Source of the DNA: DATFDN01 sp963756495 | Lineage (GTDB): Bacteria; Pseudomonadota; Alphaproteobacteria; Acetobacterales; Acetobacteraceae | Reading direction: 5' to 3' | Assembly (NCBI GenBank): GCA_963756495.1 | Contig: CAVWNS010000014.1 | Location: 806,001-870,000 of the forward strand | DNA: 64,000 bases | Shown: positions 1 through 7,512 of the stretch, piece after piece | Layout: the number at the start of each line of letters is the position of its first letter | Numbering within the stretch: the stretch's first letter is position 1 | The notes under the pieces: generated by a model | The model's database searches: none | Told to the model about the DNA's origin: nothing | The model's input: the letters and a program-made list of their open reading frames with translations, nothing else | Position numbers and translations under genes: made by a program

Positions 1-1045
1 CTTCGAGAGGTCCAGCACGTCATTGATAAGGCTCAGAAGGTGGCGGGCATTGGAGGTGATCTTCTTCAGATCCTCCAGCAGGTGCCGTTGACCCAGGTCC
101 TCGATCTCCTCCCCCAGCATCTCGGTGTAGCCGATCACCGCCGAAAGTGGCGTGCGCAACTCGTGACTCATGTTGGCGATGAACTGGCTCTTGGCGCGGT
201 TGGCGGACTCGGCCGAATCGCGCGCGGCCTGCAGCTCGGCAGCGGCGCGCCGCTGCTCGGTGACGTCGGTGTGGATGCCCACCCATTCCTGGATCTCGCG
301 CGCGTCGTCCAGGATCGGCACGGCGAGCCCGGCCATGTTGCGCCACGCCCCGTCGTGCCGGCGCATCCGGTGCTCTATCTCATAGCGCGCGCGGTTCCTC
401 AGCGCGCGCTCCCACGCCTCGGCGGTGGCGGCGCGGTCCTCGGGGTGGATCACCTCGATCCAGCCCCAGCCGCGCAGCGCCTCGAAGCTCTGGCCGGTGA
501 AGGCCCGCCACCGCGGCTGGTCCCACTTGAATTCGCCGTTGGCCGGCATGTTCCAGATGATCTCGGCCGAGGCGTCCATCAGCGTGCGGAACCGCCTTTC
601 GCTGTCGCGCAGCCGGGTCTCGGCGGCCCTCTGGTCGGTGATGTCGGTGTTGGTGCCGAACCAGCGAACGACCCGCCCATCGGCGCCGCGCAGCGGCGAG
701 GCGCGCGAGAGGAACCAGCGATAGACGCCGTCGTGCCGACGCAGCGGGAACGTGTCCTCCCACGGCTCGTCCTCCTGGACGGAGCGGCGAATCGCGTCGG
801 TCACGCGCTCGACATGATCGGGATGATGGGCGACCTGCCAGCCCCAGCCCCGCATCTGCGCGAAGCTGGTGCCAGTGTAGTCGTACCAGCGGCGGTTATA
901 CCAGAAGATCGCGCCCAACGCATCGGCGATCCAGGCGAGCTGCGGGATGCTGTCGGCAAGGCTGCGGAAATCGTCCTCCGAGGGCGTCGGGCGCGGGGTC
1001 GGCTTTCGGCGACTGCTCGGTTCGGTGCTGCGCGGCTTCGCTCAT
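1..1045 (-). CDS. PAS-domain sensor histidine kinase, C-terminus beyond the window, one apparent frameshift
   Basis: Two tandem PAS/PAC modules (roughly 980-640 and 620-260) are followed by a HisKA dimerisation domain with the phosphoacceptor box NMSHELRTPLSAVIGYTEML near 171-120. The ATPase domain must lie left of the window. No membrane segment is visible, so a cytoplasmic sensor is likely; the signal is unknown. The PAS-to-HisKA frame is open from 978 down to 1, but upstream of 978 it meets a stop at 1044-1042 with no start codon between. An ATG at 1045 opens a neighbouring frame (MSEAAQHRTEQ), and one extra base between about 1042 and 978 would join the two. I therefore place the start at 1045 with a +1 break. 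Function as a kinase is well supported; the exact N-terminus is not. Confidence 0.8.
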
Positions 1046-1263
1046 GCTCGTCTCGGCTGGCGGTGGGGCAGATGGCGGGCGCGGCGCGCCCGATCTGGAT
1101 GGCTCGGTCGGGAGGCCCTGGCAAGAATGCCCTGGCGGGGATGGCATTGTTGAACGCGCGAGCGGCCGATCGGCTCCCGCTGGGCAACCGCTCCGTGCAT
1201 CCCATGTTCCTGCCCGGCACCGATGCCCGCGACCGAGTGCCTGAGCAGGAGACGCGCGCGCCC

Positions 1264-3039
1264 ATGACGCTGCCCCAAGCCGAGGCCTTCGGGCTGATCG
1301 CGGTCACGGTCTCGTTCTTCATTTGGGGCCGGCTGCCCTATGACTTGGTGGCGCTCGCCGCGCTCCTCGTCGGGATCGCGATTGGCCTGGTTCCGGCCCA
1401 GCACGCCTTCGAGGGGTTCAGCAACGAGGTCGTGATCATCGTCGCGGCCGCGCTGGTGGTCAGCGAGGGCGTGGCGCGCTCGGGCGTGGTCGAGAGCGTG
1501 ATGCGCCCGGTCATGCCGCTGCTGCGCGGTGTCCGGACGCAGGTCCCGGTCCTGGCGGGGGCGACGATGCTGCTGTCGATGGTCACCAAGAACGTCGGCG
1601 CGCTCGCCATCCTCATGCCGGTGGCGCTGCAGGTGGCGCGGCGCACCGGCACGCCGCCGTCGCGGCTGCTGATGCCAATGGCCTTCGCGGCCCTGCTCGG
1701 CGGGATCGTGACCCTGGTCGGCACCGCTCCCAACATCATCATGGCGGACGTGCGCCGGCAGGTGCTCGGCAAGCCGTTCGGCATGTTCGCCTACACGCCC
1801 GTCGGCCTGAGCGTGGCCCTGCTCGGCCTGGTGTTCCTGTCCTTTGGCTGGCGGTTGCTGCCGGGCGGCCGCAAGGCCGCCTCGTCGCTGGGGGATGCGT
1901 TGGCCATCGAGGACTACACGGCCGAGGCCCGGCTCGTGCCCGGCTCGGCCGCCACCGGGCGGACCGTCGCCGAACTGGAACGGATGGGGGATGGCGACGT
2001 GGCGGTGGCGACGGTGGTGCGCGAGCGGTTCCGCCGCTTCATCCCGACCCCGGATTGGCGCCTGCGCGAGGACGATGTTGTGCTGCTGCGTGGCGAGCCG
2101 GCCGACCTCGAGCGCCTGGTCGCGCGTGCCCGGCTGCGTCTGGCCGGGGAGGCGGCCGACAATACCGAGGCGGCCGGCGGCGAGGTCATGGTGATCGAGG
2201 GCGTGGTCACGGCCGATAGCAAGCTGGTGGACCGCACGCCCGCGCAGCTCGACCTCAAGCGCCGGTACGGCCTCGGCCTGCTGGCTGTCAGCCGCAGCGG
2301 GCAGAGCATCGGCCAGCGCCTGTCCACGGTGCGGCTCGCGGCGGGCGACGTGGTGGTGCTGAAGGGCACCGCCGCCGCCGTGCCGGACGCGCTCGGCGAA
2401 CTGCGTGTCCTGCCGCTCGCCGAACGCAGCATCACGCTGGGCCGCAGCCACCGAAGCTGGGTGCCGATCGGCGTCCTGGCGGTAGCCATGGCGCTGGTGG
2501 CGGCCAATCTCGTGCCGGTCGCCGTCGCCTTCTTCGGGGCCGCAGTGGTGCTGCTCGTGCTGCGGGTGATGACCATGCACGAGGCCTACGAGACGGTTGA
2601 GTGGCACATCCTGATCCTGCTCGGCGCGCTGATCCCGCTGAGCCATGCGATCCGCGACACCGGCGGGTCCAACCTGATCGCCGGCTGGCTGACCGGCGCG
2701 GTCAACGGGCTGCCGCCGACCCTCGCGCTCGCCATCGTGCTGGCGATCACCCTGGCGGTGACGCCGTTTATGCACAACGCGCCCACGGTGCTCGTCCTGG
2801 GACCCATCGCGGCCAGCCTCGCGGTCAAGCTGGGCCTGCGCCCCGACCCGTTCCTGATGGCGGTCGCCCTGGGGGCGGGCTGCGACTTCCTCACCCCCAT
2901 CGGCCACCAGTGCAACACGCTGGTGATGGGGCCGGGTGGCTACAAGTTCAGCGACTATCCCCGGCTCGGCCTGCCGCTCACGCTGTTGGTGGTGGTGGCG
3001 GGTGCTCCGTTGATCGCGTTCTTCTGGCCGGTGCGCTGA
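1264..3039 (+). CDS. SLC13/ArsB-like anion permease with two TrkA-C (RCK_C) domains
   Basis: 591-residue inner-membrane transporter. Hydrophobic helices fill residues 1-200 and 400-591. Between them lie two cytosolic TrkA-C-like modules (about 215-300 and 305-390, each ending in a D-V-V-x-L-(R/K)-G strand). This 'permease + two RCK_C + permease' layout is typical of bacterial SLC13-family permeases annotated as citrate/sulfate/arsenite-type carriers; the substrate cannot be read from sequence. Conserved helix-hairpin motifs are visible (TKNVGALAILMPVAL and GTAPNIIMA in the first half, MHNAPTVLVLGPIA in the second). I chose the ATG at 1264 because a CAGGAG ribosome site sits at 1247-1252 and upstream in-frame ATGs (1141, 1204) lack one. 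The gene is divergent from the kinase on its left. Confidence 0.88.
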   Translation: MTLPQAEAFGLIAVTVSFFIWGRLPYDLVALAALLVGIAIGLVPAQHAFEGFSNEVVIIVAAALVVSEGVARSGVVESVMRPVMPLLRGVRTQVPVLAGATMLLSMVTKNVGALAILMPVALQVARRTGTPPSRLLMPMAFAALLGGIVTLVGTAPNIIMADVRRQVLGKPFGMFAYTPVGLSVALLGLVFLSFGWRLLPGGRKAASSLGDALAIEDYTAEARLVPGSAATGRTVAELERMGDGDVAVATVVRERFRRFIPTPDWRLREDDVVLLRGEPADLERLVARARLRLAGEAADNTEAAGGEVMVIEGVVTADSKLVDRTPAQLDLKRRYGLGLLAVSRSGQSIGQRLSTVRLAAGDVVVLKGTAAAVPDALGELRVLPLAERSITLGRSHRSWVPIGVLAVAMALVAANLVPVAVAFFGAAVVLLVLRVMTMHEAYETVEWHILILLGALIPLSHAIRDTGGSNLIAGWLTGAVNGLPPTLALAIVLAITLAVTPFMHNAPTVLVLGPIAASLAVKLGLRPDPFLMAVALGAGCDFLTPIGHQCNTLVMGPGGYKFSDYPRLGLPLTLLVVVAGAPLIAFFWPVR

Positions 3040-3536
3040 CGCGTCTCAGACGGTGCCGCCATCATCGCGCGCTGCGCGGCCGAGTCCTGCAGGGCGCTTA
3101 TCATCTGGTTGAGGTCCACGCGCAACCGCGCGACCTCCGCATCACTCATCCCGAGCTGGCAGACGATGTCGCGGCGCACCAGCACCGCCTGGTCGCGCAG
3201 CGCCCAGCCATGCTCGGTCAGCGCGATTTCGACCTCGCGCTCGTCGCGGGTGCGCCGGCGCCGCTCGAGCAGGCCGGCGGCCTCCATTCGCTTGAGCAAA
3301 GGGGTGAGCGTGCCTGAATCCAGCATCAACCCGCGCCCGAGTTGCGACACCGTCCGCCGGTCATCCTCCCACAGCGCCATCAACACGAGATATTGCGGGT
3401 AGGTGACCCCCAATTCGTGCAACAGCGGACGATACGCGCGGATGATCGCATTCGCGGCGGCGTAGAGACCGAAGCAGAGTTGATTGTCGAGCCGCAAGGA
3501 GAGGTAGGCGTCGGACGTCCTGATATCCTCGGCCAT
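2955..3536 (-). CDS. MarR-family transcriptional regulator, OhrR-like
   Basis: Winged-helix repressor of the MarR family, 193 residues from the ATG at 3536. That start is preceded by GGAG and preferred over an upstream in-frame start at 3575. Near the N-terminus the DNQLCFGLY segment carries the cysteine that in OhrR senses organic hydroperoxides. The recognition helix region (SGTLTPLLKRMEAAGLLERR) and wing (RTRDEREVEIALTEHG) match the family. No ohr peroxidase gene lies next to it, so the target is unknown. The C-terminal 30 or so residues are low in similarity to the family and run 85 bases into the 3' end of the convergent permease gene. A neighbouring frame stops near 3046, so the true end may lie there if one base is wrong. 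Confidence 0.85.
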   Translation of the reverse strand: MAEDIRTSDAYLSLRLDNQLCFGLYAAANAIIRAYRPLLHELGVTYPQYLVLMALWEDDRRTVSQLGRGLMLDSGTLTPLLKRMEAAGLLERRRRTRDEREVEIALTEHGWALRDQAVLVRRDIVCQLGMSDAEVARLRVDLNQMISALQDSAAQRAMMAAPSETRQRTGQKNAINGAPATTTNSVSGRPSRG

Positions 3537-3649
3537 GGCCGATCTCCGAAGCGGTTCCACGATCCTGCGCGCCAAGCGGGTAGCCGCCGATGCGGCAAGA
3601 ACGCCGGCGCCGCGGTCGCGTTCTCGCTCACATGAATGGAGACGCGACC

Positions 3650-3841
3650 ATGCAGGACGACGAACAGAAGAATCCTCCGAAGCAGGACGGGCTGGAGCAG
3701 GAGGAGAAGCACCGGCGCGAGTGGGCGCAGCAGGACGCGGAGGTCGCGGCCATCACGCGCACCGTGCGGCCGGGCAGCGACGCCCCCTCACGCGCCGGCA
3801 TTACGCCTGACGGCAGCGGGGCGGACGGCGAGCGCGGCTGA
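3650..3841 (+). CDS. Small hydrophilic protein of unknown function
   Basis: 63 residues, very charged (a Glu/Lys/Arg/Gln-rich stretch at residues 5-30, then a Pro/Gly-rich tail), with no membrane segment or recognised domain. The ATG at 3650 is preceded by GGAG at 3637-3640. A second in-frame ATG at 3632 has no such site. It is divergent from the OhrR-like regulator and could be controlled from the shared intergenic region. I do not recognise the family; it may also be a non-gene, though its codon use is compatible with its neighbours. Confidence 0.45.
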   Translation: MQDDEQKNPPKQDGLEQEEKHRREWAQQDAEVAAITRTVRPGSDAPSRAGITPDGSGADGERG

Positions 3842-3856
3842 CGAAGGCGCGGCCGT

Positions 3857-4840
3857 TCATCGCGGGCGCGCCACGAACACCTGGCCGGTGGCATAGGACA
3901 GCCACACGCGCCGTGTGCGGAACCAGTCGGCACCGAGCAATATGTCCACGATGGGAGCGACACGCAGTGCCGAACCCAGCACGCGCACGTCGCGCTGCTC
4001 GTCGGAGCCGACCATCAGGCGCGATAGGCGCATCGGCCAGACCGGCCGGCTGAGCCGGCCGACCCCCCCGGTCCGCGCGACCGTGACACCGCCGGACCCG
4101 GCGAGCCTGCCTCCGTCCACTCCCAGCCGGCCCATACCGGAGGCGGTGAGCAGCGTGTCGCTTGCCCCGGTATCGGGCAAGGCACGCAGGGGCGTGCCGT
4201 CGGCCTGCACGGCCAGTACCAGGGCGTTGCCATAGGCCGGCAGCGCTCCTATCGCGTCATAGGCGGTCTGCCAGGGCAGGAAGCGCCCGGCGCAGCCGCG
4301 GACCTGCCACAATGTCAGGCTGCGCGCGGGGACATCGACCACAACGTCGAAGGCGCTCAGGAAGTCCCGGCCCAGCAGCCCATCGATCGCCGGGTCGTTC
4401 CCTTGCGCGTCGGACAGGTCCGCCACCCCCAGCGTGCGATCGCGCAGCGCGTTGCGCCGCCGCAGGGCAAGCCCGCCCAGGGTGAGGCTGCTCGGGTCGG
4501 CGACACTGCGCCGCTCGATGCCGCCGATTCCCATGACGGTGCTGCTGACCCAGCGATCACGCGCGAGACCCAGCCGCCGCACGCCTTGCGGCGTCGCCAG
4601 CGACCGCTCGGCGCCGGTGTCGAGCTGGAACGTCGCCGCCTCCCCGTTCACCGTCATCGGCAACAGCAGGCGCGCGCCCGCCACCTCCAGCGGCACGGTC
4701 GCGAGCGGGTCCACCGTGCAGGAAGCCGCCGCCGCCCGCACAAGCAGCAGTGCCAGCACGAGCCCCCATGCAAGGCCGCGTGCAAGCCCCCATGCAAGCC
4801 GGGGCGGGACCCGCGATGCCGCCGGCCGGAACGCGATCAT
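3857..4840 (-). CDS. Retropepsin-like aspartic protease, secreted, two DTG lobes
   Basis: 327 residues. A long N-terminal hydrophobic signal (about residues 16-40) suggests export. Two aspartic-protease active-site triads are visible: LDTGAERS (Asp74) and PDTGASDT (Asp223). Each is followed about 75 residues later by a flap-side hydrophobic-Gly motif (IDGLLGRDFL, VDILLGADWF). This places two retropepsin-like lobes in one chain, like a pepsin rather than a homodimeric viral protease. Its ATG overlaps the stop of the upstream solute-binding protein gene by four bases (4837-4840), so the two are translationally coupled. The substrate is unknown; processing or quality control of the co-encoded periplasmic protein is one inference. 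The signal peptide contains an in-frame 24-base duplication. Confidence 0.82.
   Translation of the reverse strand: MIAFRPAASRVPPRLAWGLARGLAWGLVLALLLVRAAAASCTVDPLATVPLEVAGARLLLPMTVNGEAATFQLDTGAERSLATPQGVRRLGLARDRWVSSTVMGIGGIERRSVADPSSLTLGGLALRRRNALRDRTLGVADLSDAQGNDPAIDGLLGRDFLSAFDVVVDVPARSLTLWQVRGCAGRFLPWQTAYDAIGALPAYGNALVLAVQADGTPLRALPDTGASDTLLTASGMGRLGVDGGRLAGSGGVTVARTGGVGRLSRPVWPMRLSRLMVGSDEQRDVRVLGSALRVAPIVDILLGADWFRTRRVWLSYATGQVFVARPR
4761..4798. repeat. In-frame 24-base-period direct repeat in the protease signal peptide
   Basis: The 14-mer agcccccatgcaag occurs at 4761-4774 and again at 4785-4798, a 24-base (eight-codon) period. In the coding strand it duplicates the Leu-Ala-Trp-Gly-Leu segment of the hydrophobic signal, which lengthens the core without changing frame. 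Confidence 0.75.
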
Positions 4841-6150
4841 CGCGCCAGCATCGCCTGTTCGCGTGCGACGCTGTCCACCGCCGCCAGCGCCGCTCCCGGC
4901 TCCACGTGTCCGGCAGCGACGGCGCGCAGTTGCGTGGCCAGGGCGTCGTGGACCGCCGGCTCGCCGATCACGTGCGGCCGCGCCGCGCCGAGCTGGGCGC
5001 GAAACCCGTCGTAGAGCTGCCGCAGCCCGTCCGGCAGCGTGCCGGGCGGTGGCAGATCGGTGTAAGCGGGCAGGCCGGCCAGGGCGTCCACCGCGACCGC
5101 CGCGCCCACCCCGGCCACCAGATCATGCAGCACGATGTGGCTCGCCTGCTCCACGTCGGGGGAGCCGGACGCGGCCTGGGTGATCGCCCAGCCGACATCG
5201 ACGCCGCCCAGCGGTGGGCTCGGATGACCGGCGGCGCCGAGCGCGGGGAAGGCGAATGGCTGAAAATCCGCCAGCGCCGCGCCGTCGGGCGTCTCCGCCG
5301 CCCGGGCCTGGTGCAGCCATCGCGAGCCTTGGGGACTGATGCCGGCGCGGCCCTGCGCGAACTGCCCGGCGGCGGCCTGGGGGTCGGTGCTCAGCGCCTG
5401 CGGACCCACGACCGTCGCGAACAGCAACTGCCAAGCCGTCGCGGCGTGCACGATCCCCGGCCGGGACCACACCGGCTGTCCGGCCTCTGCCGCGCCGAGG
5501 TCCACCGGGTCGGTCTGCGCCACGATCTGGAGGAACAGGCCGATCACCGCCTGGTCGCTGGTGCCGCCCAGGGCGAACGGCGTCAGCCCGGCCGCGCGCA
5601 GCCGCGCCGCGTCGGCGGCCATGTCGTCGAGGCTGCCCGGCGGACGGGACAGGCCCGCGGCGGCGAAGGCCCGGCGATCGGACCACAGACCCAGTACCTC
5701 CGCGCTCATCGGCAGGATGTACAGGCTATGATCCCCCTTGGGATTGCCCAATGCCGCCTCGGCGAGGACGCCGGGCACGAAGTGCTTCCGCCAGTCCTTG
5801 CCCAGGACGTCGCTGGCCGGCGTGGAGACGTCCTGCAACTGACCGCGCAGGCGCTGGGTCTCCGCGCCGGCCGGCAGGCCGACGATATCAGGCAGCGTGC
5901 CGGCCGCCGCGGCTTGGCGCAGGGCGGCGAAGTAGGCCGCTTCCGTCTGCACCACGGCGCGCAGCTCGATATCGGGATGCGTCCGCTCGATCACGGCCAC
6001 CATGTCGCGCACCACGGACGCGTCCGGACGCCAGGTCCATAGCGTCACCGTCACCTTGTCAGCGGCGCACGCGGGAGCGGGCGCGAGCCCCAGCAAGGCG
6101 GCACCGAGCGCGATCAGTGTCATGGCATTCGTCAAACGAACGTGGGACAT
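4837..6150 (-). CDS. ABC transporter extracellular solute-binding protein, family 1 (sugar type)
   Basis: 437-residue periplasmic binding protein of the SBP_bac_1 fold. The signal peptide ends near PAPACAADK, followed by VTVTLWTWRPDASVV, the typical first strand of sugar/glycerol-phosphate binders. Further family hallmarks are TLPDIVGLPAG and the LWSDRRAFAAAGL hinge-helix segment. The start is the ATG at 6150. It is the first gene of a two-gene minus-strand unit with the retropepsin-like protease (ATGA overlap). No permease or ATPase gene is adjacent, so it is an orphan binder that must either share components encoded elsewhere or act as a sensor. The ligand is unknown. Confidence 0.85.
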   Translation of the reverse strand: MSHVRLTNAMTLIALGAALLGLAPAPACAADKVTVTLWTWRPDASVVRDMVAVIERTHPDIELRAVVQTEAAYFAALRQAAAAGTLPDIVGLPAGAETQRLRGQLQDVSTPASDVLGKDWRKHFVPGVLAEAALGNPKGDHSLYILPMSAEVLGLWSDRRAFAAAGLSRPPGSLDDMAADAARLRAAGLTPFALGGTSDQAVIGLFLQIVAQTDPVDLGAAEAGQPVWSRPGIVHAATAWQLLFATVVGPQALSTDPQAAAGQFAQGRAGISPQGSRWLHQARAAETPDGAALADFQPFAFPALGAAGHPSPPLGGVDVGWAITQAASGSPDVEQASHIVLHDLVAGVGAAVAVDALAGLPAYTDLPPPGTLPDGLRQLYDGFRAQLGAARPHVIGEPAVHDALATQLRAVAAGHVEPGAALAAVDSVAREQAMLAR

Positions 6151-6267
6151 GCGGACCAAACCTTCCGGCTGCGGCGCGCAGGCTTGCCCAGGCGACAGCG
6201 GCGGGTCGATGGACGCCGGAGACGTTCTGTCGTTGAATCGGGCGCCGGCGGTACAGGAGAATTCATC

Positions 6268-7425
6268 GTGGCCTTGCATACGCGCGTTTGCGACCTGTTG
6301 GGAATCCGCGTCCCGATCCTGCTCGCGGGCATGGGCCGGGCATCGACGCCGGAGCTGGCGGCGGCGGTCTCGAACGCCGGCGGGCTCGGCGTGCTCGGCG
6401 CGGCCTCGTGCGGGCCGAACCAGCTCCGTGCCTGGATCACGCGCACCCGCGCGCTGACCGACCGCCCCTTCGGAGTGGACACGCTGCTGCCCGCCTCCGT
6501 GCGTCGCGCCGCGCCAGCTGCCAGCAACGCCGGGATTTCGCCCTCCGACCTGCTGGCGCCGCATCTCCGCTTCGCCGAGGATTTCCTGGCCCGCGAGGGT
6601 CTGGCCGCGCTCGCGCCCGAGCAGGAAGCGGCGATCGGCGGGCTCGACCCGGCGGACCGGGATGGCCCGGCGCCGCTCAGCGCCGACTTCTTCGCCGCCC
6701 AGATGGAGGTGGTGATCGAGGAGCGGGTGCCGGTCTATGCCGCCGGCCTGGGCAGCCCCGCGCCCTGGATGGAGCGGTTGAAGGCGAACGCCACGACGGT
6801 CATCGCGGTGGTCGGCGCCACCCGCCACGCACGGCAGGTGCTGGAGACCGGGGTGGACATCATCGTGGCGCAGGGTCACGACGGTGGCGGCCACAACTCG
6901 CCGGTCGGCAGCATGGCGCTGATCCCGCAGGTGGTGGACGTCGTCGCCGGTCGGGTGCCGGTGCTGGGTGCGGGCGGCATCGCCGACGGACGCGGCGTCG
7001 CGGCGGCGCTGATGCTGGGCGCGGAGGGCGCCTGGATCGGGACGGCCTTCCTAGCCACCGAGGAATCCGGGCTGCGCGACTTCCAGAAGCAGGCGCTGGT
7101 GGCAGGCGACGATCAGGGCACCGTCGTGTCGCGCGCGGTCACTGGCAAGCCGGCGCGCATGGTGCGCAACCGCTGGGCCGCCGCGTACGCCGATGCCGGG
7201 CTGGAGCCGTTACCGATGCCTTGGCAGAGCGCGGTCTCGCGGCCGGTGACCGCCGCCGCCCTCGCCGCCGAACGGGGCGATGTCTGGCCGGGTTTTGCGG
7301 GGCAGGGCCTCGGCATGATCCGCGCCGTGCGCCCGGCGGCCACGGTGCTGGACGACATTGTGGCCGGGGCGGAGCGGGCGCTCGCGGCGGTTGTGTCACA
7401 GGTCGGTGTGCAACAATCGAATTGA
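6268..7425 (+). CDS. Nitronate monooxygenase (2-nitropropane dioxygenase family)
   Basis: 385-residue FMN-dependent TIM-barrel enzyme that oxidises alkyl nitronates or related compounds. Seen in the sequence: the N-terminal barrel strand RVPILLAGMGRASTPELAAA, the FMN phosphate-binding region VPVLGAGGIADGRG with AEGAWIGTAFLATEES, and the GHDGGGHNSP segment at the position of the family's catalytic-loop histidine motif. I start it at GTG 6268 because CAGGAGA sits at 6254-6260 and the protein then begins VALHTRVCDLLGIRVPI, as in homologues. The reading frame is open farther upstream to 6142 but overlaps the divergent gene. Physiological substrate unknown. Confidence 0.85.
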   Translation: MALHTRVCDLLGIRVPILLAGMGRASTPELAAAVSNAGGLGVLGAASCGPNQLRAWITRTRALTDRPFGVDTLLPASVRRAAPAASNAGISPSDLLAPHLRFAEDFLAREGLAALAPEQEAAIGGLDPADRDGPAPLSADFFAAQMEVVIEERVPVYAAGLGSPAPWMERLKANATTVIAVVGATRHARQVLETGVDIIVAQGHDGGGHNSPVGSMALIPQVVDVVAGRVPVLGAGGIADGRGVAAALMLGAEGAWIGTAFLATEESGLRDFQKQALVAGDDQGTVVSRAVTGKPARMVRNRWAAAYADAGLEPLPMPWQSAVSRPVTAAALAAERGDVWPGFAGQGLGMIRAVRPAATVLDDIVAGAERALAAVVSQVGVQQSN

Positions 7426-7512
7426 CCCTTTGCGTGGCCGGCGCCTACAGTCTCACGCTTCCGCGAAGTTGCCGGATCTGCGGGAGCCATCGCAGGCGGG
7501 GCGGAGACCGAG

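Noticed and set aside
40..1263. N-terminal extension of the SLC13 frame
   Set aside because: It is antisense to the PAS kinase and has no membrane or domain signal; the permease starts at 1264 with a ribosome site.
1042..2907. 621-residue minus-strand frame under the permease
   Set aside because: Low-complexity His/Arg/Gly composition; shadow of the permease.
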